From positions 1 to 42,039 of the forward strand of contig JALQVX010000020.1 in assembly GCA_023263555.1 (NCBI GenBank): DNA of 42,039 nt, read 5' to 3'. This stretch comes from Crocinitomix sp. Lineage in GTDB: Bacteria; Bacteroidota; Bacteroidia; Flavobacteriales_D; Crocinitomicaceae. How positions within the stretch are numbered: the first letter of the stretch is position 1; the number at the start of each line of letters is the position of its first letter. Shown one piece after another: positions 1 to 9,120 of the stretch. The notes below the pieces were generated by a model. The model made no database searches. It had not been told where the DNA came from and saw only the letters and a list, made by a program, of their open reading frames with translations. Made by a program: the position numbers and the translations under genes.

Positions 1-722
1 ATTTCTTCAGAATCAGCAGATAAATTATTAAATTTCTTATCAATGATCAAATAATCTTTGTAACCAAATATATCGGAACAAACTGCATTTGCATCCAAAA
101 TAATAAAATTATCCCCTTCTTTTTTTAAGAGTAAAATAGCATTGCTTCCTTTTTCAAATAAGTTGCGATACTTCCGCTCTGACAATTGTGAGGATTGACT
201 ATTATCGATTAATTTATTCAGCCATTGACTTACTAATAATGATCCAAATGAAAAACAAGCAACATACGCAACATACTCTAATTTTAATACGGAATAGTGC
301 TGACTTAAAAAGAATAAAAAGATATGGAAAGCAATAAAATAAGACAATGTTGTCTTAAATTCTAACCATAAATAACTACAAATCATTCCAATAAATAATA
401 AGTAGATCAGTTCTTTTAAAGATGGCCACTGTATAAACCAATAAATGCTAACACTCAATGCTAGCAATACAAAAGTTTGATGAAAACAGACCTGATGTTG
501 GCGAACAGTTTTATTAGCTCCAAAAATCATGAAAAATAAAAATGAAGTTAATAAGACCAATAATAGGACCGTATTTTCATAGTGATGCATAAAAAATGAT
601 TCAACACAAATGGCGATAAGAATAAAAGGAACTATATAAACAAAACTAGATCGATAGAGTTGAATGATCGAATAGTTTAATTCCTTCGTTTGATCGTTAC
701 TATTTTTCGTGCTAAATTTCAT
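1..722 (-). CDS. Multi-pass membrane sensor protein with C-terminal PAS-like domain (partial, runs off window start)
   Basis: My translation of the minus strand from ATG at 722: MKFSTKNSNDQTKELNYSIIQLYRSSFVYIVPFILIAICVESFF..., several hydrophobic helices, then SERKYRNLFEKGSNAILLLKKEGDNFIILDANAVCSDIFGY (PAS-like). Open to position 1. ATGA overlap with the upstream MORN gene stop. Confidence 0.75.
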   Translation of the reverse strand, partial: MKFSTKNSNDQTKELNYSIIQLYRSSFVYIVPFILIAICVESFFMHHYENTVLLLVLLTSFLFFMIFGANKTVRQHQVCFHQTFVLLALSVSIYWFIQWPSLKELIYLLFIGMICSYLWLEFKTTLSYFIAFHIFLFFLSQHYSVLKLEYVAYVACFSFGSLLVSQWLNKLIDNSQSSQLSERKYRNLFEKGSNAILLLKKEGDNFIILDANAVCSDIFGYKDYLIIDKKFNNLSADSEE

Positions 723-2293
723 TCATCTGTTTCAATAATAGGTTCTACCTTAAACCCATCTATTCTATTAATCTCACCTCTTTTATATTCTATCACTTGA
801 ATGAGTTCTCCCCTCTCGTTGTATTCATGCCAATTCCCATGTTTCTCACCCCCAAAATACTTGCCTTCTTTTTTTATTAAACCGTTTAAATGATAATAAA
901 CATGTTTACCTTTTGCTTCTCCATCACTATACTCACCGATAAAAGCCAATTTACCACTTTTATAATAATGTTTCCATATCCCATCTTCCAATCCCATAGA
1001 ATAACTGCCAACTTCTTTAAAATCTCCAACATGATAAAACCATGAGCCTTCACGCACGCCATTATAATAGTCTCCCTGTGTCAATTCATTCCCTAATGAA
1101 TCATATTCATATACAGTACCCTCTAAGAGCTCTTGGCGGTTATAAAATTCTTTTCTTTTCAATTGCCCGTTCGGATAATACCAATTCCACTCGCCACTTA
1201 ATTGATTATCTTTAAACGTTCCTTCCTGCTCCTTTTTACCATTTTCATAATAATAAACCCATTTACCATCTTTTCGACTATTGACATAAGCTCCTTTAGC
1301 TAATATGTCACCACTCTTGCTATAATAAACCCAATCTCCTTCATATACTCCATCACCTCTAATAATCCCCTCAGCAATTATTGTATCTTGTTTATAAATA
1401 TAACCATTGATGATTTTTCCTCCCTCATTATATTCTCTATAGATCCCCGTTCGCATTCCCTCATTCAATCCACCTACTAATTTTTCATTTCCATTTGGGT
1501 AAAATTCGCGGTATAAATCTATAATCACTATATCTTCGGAATGACCAGCTGTAGAATCTCCATACATCTTTTGTAAATCAATTAACTTCCCTTTTTTATC
1601 AAATGTTTTAACCAAACCATTTTTTATCCCACCCTGATAAGACATTTCTGTCTCGATATTTCCATTGGCAAAATAAGTTCTCCAAACGCCTACTTTTTTA
1701 CCATTTTCATCATATCTGTTAAACGTTTGACGGTCTTTTAAGTAACCGTTGTCATACTTCTCTTGGGTAATAATAATACCTAACGAATCATATTCGAAAG
1801 CTAAACCCTCTGGTTTACCATTTGCAAGCAATGTGCGTTTCTTGAGTGCTCCGTTTGGATAATAATCTAATTCTTCATCTTGTGGAATATCATTCCAATA
1901 AAACAACTCCTTGACCCTATTTCCACTCGTGTCATAATAAACGGCACATCCAAATTTTTTATCATCATAATAATCTAAAACTTGTTTTTTACGGCCTTCA
2001 CTATCAAAAAAGACCCACAAGCTATCTGATAAACCTTTTTCTTTTTTCCCAATCGATTTTAATGTTCCATCTGCATAATAATTTCTCCAAATTCCTGTGG
2101 GTAAACCATCTTTAAAATAGCCCTCACTGGCTATCCGCCCATTCGGATAATAAAAACTATTTTCACCATTTGGATCAATTTCTTGCGCGAGCGCCACCAC
2201 ATTAATCAACAATACAAGCATTACTTTAATACTATTAATTAATATTTTTTTATAAAAGTTGAAAGAAGACTTATTATTATTAGGGCTGTTCAT
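719..2293 (-). CDS. Secreted MORN / YwqK-type repeat protein
   Basis: 524-aa ORF with N-terminal hydrophobic signal and many repeats of the type YYPNGxxxxEGxYxxGxxxGxWxxYY. Confidence 0.85.
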   Translation of the reverse strand: MNSPNNNKSSFNFYKKILINSIKVMLVLLINVVALAQEIDPNGENSFYYPNGRIASEGYFKDGLPTGIWRNYYADGTLKSIGKKEKGLSDSLWVFFDSEGRKKQVLDYYDDKKFGCAVYYDTSGNRVKELFYWNDIPQDEELDYYPNGALKKRTLLANGKPEGLAFEYDSLGIIITQEKYDNGYLKDRQTFNRYDENGKKVGVWRTYFANGNIETEMSYQGGIKNGLVKTFDKKGKLIDLQKMYGDSTAGHSEDIVIIDLYREFYPNGNEKLVGGLNEGMRTGIYREYNEGGKIINGYIYKQDTIIAEGIIRGDGVYEGDWVYYSKSGDILAKGAYVNSRKDGKWVYYYENGKKEQEGTFKDNQLSGEWNWYYPNGQLKRKEFYNRQELLEGTVYEYDSLGNELTQGDYYNGVREGSWFYHVGDFKEVGSYSMGLEDGIWKHYYKSGKLAFIGEYSDGEAKGKHVYYHLNGLIKKEGKYFGGEKHGNWHEYNERGELIQVIEYKRGEINRIDGFKVEPIIETDE

Positions 2294-2751
2294 TTGTTAA
2301 TAAATCGTTTAGATCAATTCGCTTTTCTAAATTACTTCTTTTTTTTAATAAATTACTAACAGATCAAAACATATCTTTCGCCTGTAAATCAATGTTGAAT
2401 TAGGGTTATGAACAATTGGCTGCTTTTTGATACATGTGTATAACTTCTTATACTGTTTTGTATAATTGTGTCAATAAGTTCGTGTTAAAAAAAAGGCTAT
2501 GTTAAATTGCTTATTCATTTATTTATATACCTGAAAATAAAATTTGATAAACCAAATTATTTATACTTTTTTAATACTTCATTTATCAGCTAGTTTTTAA
2601 CAATTGAGGAGCTTTTTAGTTCGACCCTTCTTCACTGTTAACTACCTATTTTATTGACTTGGGTTTTTTGAGTGAAATAGATGTGAATAATTATTAACAA
2701 TTGATTTTTTCCTTTCGAAATAAAACAATAGCTTTGAAAAAACATTTATTT

Positions 2752-3180
2752 ATGGCTATTCCAATTGGCTGCGATCATGCAGGTTTTGAATTAAAAGAAA
2801 AGGTAGTTGAATACCTGGTTAACAAAGATTATTCTGTTCAAGATTACGGAACTTACAGTTTAGATAGTGTTGATTATCCTGATTTTGGTCATAAAGTGGC
2901 TGAGCATGTTGAGCGTACTGGGGAATTAGGTATTGTTATCTGTGGAAGTGGAAATGGAATAAACATGACGGTGAATAAACACCAAGGCATTCGTTCTGCA
3001 CTATGTTGGATGAAAGAAATTGCGGAATTAGCACGTTTACATAATGATGCAAATATCATTGCTGTTCCTGCTCGTTTTGTAAGTGAGGAAGTCGCACTTG
3101 AAATGATTACTATTTTCTTAGATACTGCTTTTGAAGGCGGTCGTCATGCCAATCGCGTGAATAAGATCAGTTGCAGCTAA
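2752..3180 (+). CDS. rpiB: Ribose-5-phosphate isomerase B
   Basis: MAIPIGCDHAGFELKEKVVEYL...VICGSGNGINMTVNKHQGIRSALC...NDANIIAVPARFVS: classic RpiB motifs. Internal ATG at 2752 is a better start than the ORF-track start at 2701. Confidence 0.92.
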   Translation: MAIPIGCDHAGFELKEKVVEYLVNKDYSVQDYGTYSLDSVDYPDFGHKVAEHVERTGELGIVICGSGNGINMTVNKHQGIRSALCWMKEIAELARLHNDANIIAVPARFVSEEVALEMITIFLDTAFEGGRHANRVNKISCS

Positions 3181-3187
3181 GCGCTTC

Positions 3188-4426
3188 TTATTCTCTAATT
3201 AATTGCTCGATAAATAGATTCGTCTTTTCTACAAATTTGTCATAATATACTCCAGTCCCAGGTCCATTAAAACCGGTGTGAATGCGGCGTATATTTCCCT
3301 TTTTGTCTATAAAAATAAGCGTGGGAAAGGAACTAATCTTATTCAGCATAGGAAAAAACTCTCCTGCACAAGCTTTACAAGCTTTACCACCTATAACAAA
3401 GGTGTAGTTAAGTGCTAAATTCTCTTTATAGCGGGTGACTTTTTCAATTTTTTCTTCAAGGGTTTCTTGTGTCTCAAAGGTTACCGCTAGAATTTCTAAA
3501 TTATCTCTGTATTTGTCTTTTTGCTCTTTTAAATAACGACTTTCATCTAGACAATTTGGACACCATGTTCCCATAATCTGAATGAGTGTTACTTTTCCTT
3601 CTGTAGTGGCATTCGGGTATTTATACGTTCCGTTATTTAAGTCTGGCAACGTAAGTTCTATTGTTTTATTATTCACCAAATAGGTTAAAGAGTCTGGATC
3701 TCTGAGTTTGGCGTTTTCGTTTCGAACGGCATACCACTTCGCTGAATAATGTGTTCCTGAAAGAAAATCACCCCATAAGGTATCATTCACGAATTTGGAG
3801 CGAAACAGGAAAGCGTGAGAACCATCAAAAGTAGATAGGTATAAGCTGTCGTTTGATGTATTTCCTTCTAAATAACGATAGTCTCCTGTTTCTGTTAGAA
3901 AAGTTCCTTTTATTTCATTTTTTTGACAACCCAGAGACTCACAGCAAGCGGGATGTAACGGATCAAAAAGACCTATTGCTTTTTCAGGAACTTGGTCGTA
4001 ATCAAAGGTAACCTCCCATTTTCCATAGATAGACAGGTCAGAAGGAGCAGTTGTGAAACGCGTGTCTTGTCCGCTAGTCGCGGTAAAAGGAATACTATAA
4101 TTCGGTCCTTTGGTATAATTATACCAAGAACCATTTATTCTATCTTTTGCGAAAATTTTTGCTTTGAGTTCAGAATCAAAAGTGGGGAAAGTAATAATCA
4201 GTGAATCGTTTTTATAGAGGATTTCTTTTAATTCAATTGATTCATCCGCGTTTTGAATGTATAATCGGATATTATTTTGCTTTTTTTCTAATAGGAAAGA
4301 GACAGGTAATATAGCAGTCTCATTGAGCTGAAATTCGAGATGCCATACACCAGTATTAACTTTGGAATTTTTAGAATGAACTTGTAATGAGAAGATTAAA
4401 AAAAGGAGGAGGCCAATAATTTTCAT
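3188..4426 (-). CDS. TlpA-like thioredoxin-family protein (secreted)
   Basis: Thioredoxin fold with GTWCPNC active site and FPTLIFIDKKGNIRRIHTGFNGPG. Signal peptide MKIIGLLLFLIFSLQVHS supports a start at 4426 rather than 4450. Confidence 0.85.
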   Translation of the reverse strand: MKIIGLLLFLIFSLQVHSKNSKVNTGVWHLEFQLNETAILPVSFLLEKKQNNIRLYIQNADESIELKEILYKNDSLIITFPTFDSELKAKIFAKDRINGSWYNYTKGPNYSIPFTATSGQDTRFTTAPSDLSIYGKWEVTFDYDQVPEKAIGLFDPLHPACCESLGCQKNEIKGTFLTETGDYRYLEGNTSNDSLYLSTFDGSHAFLFRSKFVNDTLWGDFLSGTHYSAKWYAVRNENAKLRDPDSLTYLVNNKTIELTLPDLNNGTYKYPNATTEGKVTLIQIMGTWCPNCLDESRYLKEQKDKYRDNLEILAVTFETQETLEEKIEKVTRYKENLALNYTFVIGGKACKACAGEFFPMLNKISSFPTLIFIDKKGNIRRIHTGFNGPGTGVYYDKFVEKTNLFIEQLIRE

Positions 4427-4566
4427 TTCCGTTATACGTTTAAGAAACAACGAAAGCTACTATAAAAGCCAAAGTTGCGGGTTAAAGATAGAAAATTTCT
4501 AATTTCTTATGCATGTCGTGCAACTTTTAAATAAACTTGTAGGTCTTATCTAATGGAAAGAGTATT

Positions 4567-5115
4567 ATGACGGAAGAACAATTAGTAAAAGCCTGTATTT
4601 CCGGAGATGCGATTGCCCAAAAAAAGTTCTATGATTTATTTGCGAAAAAAATGATGGGGGTTTGTTTGCGCTATTCATCTAATGCAGACGAAGCACAAGA
4701 TGTTCTTCAGGATGGATTTATTAAAGTGTTTAATAAATTACCTGACTTTGTCAATAAAGGTTCGTTGGAAGGCTGGGTAAGGCGTATTATGGTAAATACC
4801 GCGCTCGATCAGTATAGAAAGAATAAAAAATTTCAGCAAGATGTGGAAATCGATAGCGTTTCGTACAAATTGGAGAACAATGATTTTATTGTTGAACGAA
4901 TTAATGCGCAAGACCTCTTGAAAATAATTCAATCGATTCCAGAAGGATATCGTGTTGTTTTTAACCTTTTCGCAATTGAAGGGTATTCGCATAAAGAAAT
5001 TGCAGAGCAACTGGGTGTAACTGAAAGTACTTCAAAGTCACAGTTCTCCCGGGCAAAAAAAATGTTGAGAAAACGATTAGTTGAAAGTAATATAGTAGAA
5101 GAAAGTGAGCGATAA
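4567..5115 (+). CDS. ECF-type RNA polymerase sigma-70 factor
   Basis: MTEEQLVKACISGDAIAQKKFYDLFAKKMMGVCLRYSSNADEAQDVLQDGFIKVF (region 2) and EGYSHKEIAEQLGVTESTSKSQFSRAKKMLRKRL (region 4). Confidence 0.93.
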   Translation: MTEEQLVKACISGDAIAQKKFYDLFAKKMMGVCLRYSSNADEAQDVLQDGFIKVFNKLPDFVNKGSLEGWVRRIMVNTALDQYRKNKKFQQDVEIDSVSYKLENNDFIVERINAQDLLKIIQSIPEGYRVVFNLFAIEGYSHKEIAEQLGVTESTSKSQFSRAKKMLRKRLVESNIVEESER

Positions 5116-6247
5116 TTTAAACATAGAAGAGCTTTTTCGATCGAATTTAGGTTCGTTAGAAGCAGATGTTAGCCCTAATGCTTGGTCTAATATTCAGCAA
5201 GGCTTAAATACTCCTGCGGGCGCAACAGCAGCTGCCGCAGCAAAAACAGGATTGAGTTTTATTACGAAATCAATAATTGTCTCTACAGGAATTGTAGCAG
5301 CAACAATAGCTGGTATTTATTTATTTAATGAGGATCAATCTCAGAATAATTCAAGTGATGCTATTGTAGCAGTTGATGATAATCAGTTAGTAACAGATGA
5401 GCAAACAAAACCACTAACGGATCATGTAAATGAAGGTCCAGCTATTGTCAATAATGCTCAAAATGAGAATCAAACTGATCAAAGTCAACAAACAGTTATG
5501 CCTTTAATGGAGCCTATTGATTTATTTGATCCAGTTCCTGAAGTTGATTTAGAAGCTGGATCGAGTGGTGAACTTAATCAGGAGAATAATGGTGGGGTTG
5601 AAGTTGATAATAATACACAAAGAAATGGCGGTAGCGGTGCAGAAGTTGAAAATTTAGGGCAAGAGGGTTCTGTAATTGATAAGCAAGATAATGCAAGTGA
5701 ACAAAGGGAACCTTTACAAAAACAAATCTCAGCCAATCCTTCATTCACAGTTTTAACAGACAATAATGAAGCGCCAGCTACCTATGCTTTTGTTTCAAAT
5801 GCTGAAAATTGTTCAAAAGTACGCTGGGATTTTGGTGATGGAACAACAGCTGAAGGTTTTGAAGTTGAACATACTTACGAAAAACCAGGGACGTACAAGG
5901 TTGAAATGAACTGTTCTGAGGGCAATCAAGGTTATGTAGATGGCTTTACTGTGGAGGTCGAATCAATTTCTAAGATTACGCATGTTCCTAATATTATATC
6001 TCCGGATGGAGATCATAGAAATGATTTCTTTTTCATAGGAACGGAGCAAATGGAAAAAATGTCAATTATTATTAAAGATGATAAAGGGAATAATGTATTT
6101 GTTTCGGATGAAATAGATTTTAGATGGTACGCTACAGATATGGGTGGTAACAATTTGCCAGAAGGAATGTATGATTGGGTATTAATTGCATTTGGCGTTG
6201 ATGGGACTAAGTTTCAAAAGGCAGGTCAAATCACGGTTACTAGATAA
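5105..6247 (+). CDS. Single-TM protein with PKD domain and CHU_C/gliding-motility-type C-terminal domain; candidate anti-sigma factor
   Basis: GTG start overlapping the sigma gene by 11 nt. Short cytosolic N-terminus, TM helix (SIIVSTGIVAATIAGIYLF), PKD motif WDFGDGTTAEGFEVEHTYEKPGTYKV, C-terminus HVPNIISPDGDHRNDFFFIG... Confidence 0.8.
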   Translation: MSDNLNIEELFRSNLGSLEADVSPNAWSNIQQGLNTPAGATAAAAAKTGLSFITKSIIVSTGIVAATIAGIYLFNEDQSQNNSSDAIVAVDDNQLVTDEQTKPLTDHVNEGPAIVNNAQNENQTDQSQQTVMPLMEPIDLFDPVPEVDLEAGSSGELNQENNGGVEVDNNTQRNGGSGAEVENLGQEGSVIDKQDNASEQREPLQKQISANPSFTVLTDNNEAPATYAFVSNAENCSKVRWDFGDGTTAEGFEVEHTYEKPGTYKVEMNCSEGNQGYVDGFTVEVESISKITHVPNIISPDGDHRNDFFFIGTEQMEKMSIIIKDDKGNNVFVSDEIDFRWYATDMGGNNLPEGMYDWVLIAFGVDGTKFQKAGQITVTR

Positions 6248-6266
6248 CAATTAAAAAATAATGTCG

Positions 6267-6304
6267 AAAAGCGTCTTGGTTTCCAAGGCGCTTTTTTATT
6301 TTTT
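6267..6304 (+). terminator. Rho-independent terminator
   Basis: AAGCGTCTTGG-TTT-CCAAGGCGCTT followed by TTTTATTTTTT. Confidence 0.85.
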
Positions 6305-6404
6305 AGAGGCATATAATTCAAATTCTGTAACGAAGAATAAAATCGAGCGTATAAATGGGTTGGAATCATAGGCTTTTTATACATTTGATTCATAAATTGA
6401 TTAC

Positions 6405-8744
6405 GTGAAATTAGTTTTAAATCTTCTTTTTCTATTCTTTTCTGCTTTTATCTTTGGTCAAGAGGAGGTAACACTTTCGTTTGAGCCTCAAGGCGGAAAG
6501 TATGAAGAAGCAATTTCCGTTATTTTATTGTCTGATCCTGGAGCAAGTATTTATTATACACTAGATGGTTCGCTCCCCAATTCTGGTTCTGCACGTTATA
6601 CCAAACCTATTTCTGTTAAAGAGGTGAGTGTGATCAGAGCTGTTGCTTATTCTCAAGGTAAACGTTCTGCCACTCAAACGCAATCTTATTTTTGCGATCG
6701 CGCGTACAGTTTACCTATTATTTCAATCGCCACGAACCCTGAAAATTTATGGGATTACAGTTCTGGTATCTATGTGAAAGGTTGTTGCGCCGATACAATT
6801 GAACCCTATTTGGGTGCCAATTTTTGGAGAGATTGGGAGAAATATGCGAATATCGAAATGTATGACGAAGAGGGTGAATTGTGCTTCAATCAAGGGGTGG
6901 GAATAAATTTATTTGGTGGTTATAGTCGAATGTTGCCGCAAAAATCCCTCGCCGTTTTTGCCCGCTCTAAATACGGGGAAAAAAGAATAAAATATCCCAT
7001 TTTTCCTGAGCGTGATTTTGATGAATATAAATCCTTTATCATTCGTAATTCGGGTGGTGATTTTCAACGCACTCATTTTAGAGATGCATTTATGACGCAG
7101 TTGGCCGCTCCAACAGGTGTTGCTATTCAAGCTTACCGCCCTGCAATTGTATTCTTAAATGGACAGTACTGGGGAATTCAAAATTTGCGTGAAAAAATCA
7201 GTGAGCATTACCTCGAGTCTAATTTTGGAGTGGATAAAGATAATGTTGATATCCTCCGTCACAATGGGGTAGTCAGACATGGAACATCAAAGAACTATAA
7301 AGCGCTCTTGAATTTTTTAAGAACGAAAGATTTGTCCAAGGATGCTGTTGTGGATGAGCTGCGTGTGTTTATGGATATTGAGGATTATATCCGATATAAT
7401 ATCGCTGAAACGTACTCTGATAATCGAGATGCCGGTGGTAATATCCGTTATTGGAGGGAACGAACTGATTCGGCTAAATGGCGCTGGGTTTTCTATGATC
7501 TGGATTTAGGGTTAGGTAATAATGAACCTTCGGGTTATAAACACAATACCGTAAAAAAGTTCACCAGTGCTAATGCAGAGGCTTGGCCTGATCCTGCTTG
7601 GTCTACTTTCATTATTCGCTCCTTGTTGACAAATAAAAAATTAGAAATACAATACATTAATACGTTTGCCGATCATCTAAATACGGTTTACAGTGAAGAA
7701 ACGGCTTTGGCTTTAGTGGACAAAATGCAGAATAACCTCAAAGAGGAGATGCCTTATCATACGAAAAGATGGTTTACGTCTTATCAGAATTGGGAACATC
7801 ATGTAGATATCGTGCGGAATTTTGTGCGCGAACGACCAAAATATTTACGCCAATTTATCATGGAAAAGTTTGGTCTGAAAGGTACCTTGAATGTGGAGAT
7901 TAAATGTCCGAATAAGGAGGTGGCAAAAGTGGAGTTTAATAGTTTGAAAATTAAAAAGGATTTTACAGGGATATATTTTAAAAATGTACCGATCACAATG
8001 ACAGTGCAGCCGAAGCACGATTATATTTTTAAAGGTTGGAAAGGTAGAACCGAAACAGAAATGTCTATTACGATTGTTCCAACAACGGATCTAATTTTGG
8101 AGCCTATTTTTGAAGCAAAGGAAAAAAGTGTTTTTTATGATTCATTGATTTTTAATGAGTTAGCGGTTTATCAACCAGAGGATGATTCTTCGGGAGATTG
8201 GGTGGAATTGTACAACCGTTCAACAAAACCGCTGGATTTAAGTGGATGGGTGTTTACAGATGATGATTATAAAAATGGGTTTATCATTCCAAATGGTGTG
8301 AGTGTAAATCCAAGTAGTTACCTTATTTTGACAGAAAAATTACGCAACTTTCAAGCCTATTATTCGGCGGATTCAATTCAAGCAATCGGTGATTTTGATT
8401 TCGGTTTATCTAAAAAATCAGAGCATCTAAAATTATATGATAATAAAGGTTATTTAGTAGATTCCTTAACCTATAAAAAGCAAGAATGGGATACTTTGGC
8501 CACACTGAATTTAGTTCACCCTGATTCTTCCAGGCATGATCAAAGCCATTGGAACGTCGAAAAGCAGTCTATCGGAGGGAAGAGTGTAGCGTATCTAAAA
8601 TATCTCAAACACGAAGCCGACAAGGCCTATTGGACTAAAATTTATTATATCGGTGGCGGTAGCTTTTTTTTTATCTTGGTCGTTGGTCTCTTCTTACACC
8701 GATCTTCTAAAAAACGCAAGTTAAAAGAGTTGAACAATACGTAA
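6405..8744 (+). CDS. CotH-family kinase-like protein with chitobiase-C-like N-terminus, lamin-tail domain and C-terminal TM anchor
   Basis: GTG start, signal peptide. YYTLDGSLPNSGSARYTKPI (chitobiase_C-like), NLFGGYSRMLPQKSLAVFAR...WRWVFYDLDLGLG (CotH), FNELAVYQPEDDSSGDWVELYNRSTKPLDLSGWVFTDD (lamin-tail), terminal TM then HRSSKKRK. Confidence 0.87.
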   Translation: MKLVLNLLFLFFSAFIFGQEEVTLSFEPQGGKYEEAISVILLSDPGASIYYTLDGSLPNSGSARYTKPISVKEVSVIRAVAYSQGKRSATQTQSYFCDRAYSLPIISIATNPENLWDYSSGIYVKGCCADTIEPYLGANFWRDWEKYANIEMYDEEGELCFNQGVGINLFGGYSRMLPQKSLAVFARSKYGEKRIKYPIFPERDFDEYKSFIIRNSGGDFQRTHFRDAFMTQLAAPTGVAIQAYRPAIVFLNGQYWGIQNLREKISEHYLESNFGVDKDNVDILRHNGVVRHGTSKNYKALLNFLRTKDLSKDAVVDELRVFMDIEDYIRYNIAETYSDNRDAGGNIRYWRERTDSAKWRWVFYDLDLGLGNNEPSGYKHNTVKKFTSANAEAWPDPAWSTFIIRSLLTNKKLEIQYINTFADHLNTVYSEETALALVDKMQNNLKEEMPYHTKRWFTSYQNWEHHVDIVRNFVRERPKYLRQFIMEKFGLKGTLNVEIKCPNKEVAKVEFNSLKIKKDFTGIYFKNVPITMTVQPKHDYIFKGWKGRTETEMSITIVPTTDLILEPIFEAKEKSVFYDSLIFNELAVYQPEDDSSGDWVELYNRSTKPLDLSGWVFTDDDYKNGFIIPNGVSVNPSSYLILTEKLRNFQAYYSADSIQAIGDFDFGLSKKSEHLKLYDNKGYLVDSLTYKKQEWDTLATLNLVHPDSSRHDQSHWNVEKQSIGGKSVAYLKYLKHEADKAYWTKIYYIGGGSFFFILVVGLFLHRSSKKRKLKELNNT

Positions 8745-8745
8745 A

Positions 8746-8760
8746 CGCGCCCTGAGCGGA
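8746..8760. repeat. Partial copy of interspersed CCCTGAGCGGAGTCGAAGGG-type repeat
   Basis: CGCGCCCTGAGCGGA, identical to the left half of the copy at 8835-8858. Confidence 0.6.
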
Positions 8761-8836
8761 TTATTTCCAAAGATTCGTAGCGTTGATAAAAGAATATTTC
8801 TCAAATCAATGGATTTAACAATTAAACTTACCCCGC

Positions 8837-8858
8837 GCCCTGAGCGGAGTCGAAGGGC
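8837..8858. repeat. REP-like interspersed palindromic repeat GCCCTGAGCGGAGTCGAAGGGC
   Basis: Imperfect palindrome with GCCCT/AGGGC ends. This word is widely seen as an intergenic repeat in many bacterial genomes. Confidence 0.7.
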
Positions 8859-8863
8859 AAGGG

Positions 8864-8900
8864 ACAAAAAAACCCAACGTAAAACTTACGTTGGGTTTAT
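8864..8900 (-). terminator. Rho-independent terminator downstream of tRNA-Cys
   Basis: Perfect inverted repeat AACCCAACGTAA-AAC-TTACGTTGGGTT. On the minus strand it is followed by a T-run (TTGGGTTTTTTTG). Confidence 0.8.
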
Positions 8901-8903
8901 TCG

Positions 8904-8974
8904 AGGTCCCGAGCGGATTTGAACCGCTGTAGATGGTTTTGCAGACCACTGCCTAACCGCTCGGCCACAGGACC
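8904..8974 (-). tRNA. tRNA-Cys (GCA)
   Basis: Minus strand GGTCCTGTGGCCGAGCGGTTAGGCAGTGGTCTGCAAAACCATCTACAGCGGTTCAAATCCGCTCGGGACCT. Cloverleaf closes, anticodon loop CTGCAAA gives GCA. CCA not encoded. Confidence 0.95.
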
Positions 8975-9120
8975 ATTTGTTTTTCTGATACTATCTCATC
9001 TCGGCTTAGCCGAGACCACAGGATCATATCTTATGATATTTGCCCTGAAGCAAAAATCAAAGGAGAGCAAAGATAAAAATAATTTTTATTGAACCTTGCT
9101 AAAAAGCAAAGAAAAATCGT

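Noticed and set aside
719-2293. Toxin-antitoxin system suggested by YwqK-type repeats
   Set aside because: The 'antitoxin YwqK' label for MORN-like repeats is a database name. No toxin partner is adjacent and the protein appears exported.
3992-4204. 70-aa ORF antisense to the TlpA-like gene
   Set aside because: Shadow ORF; no start context or domain.
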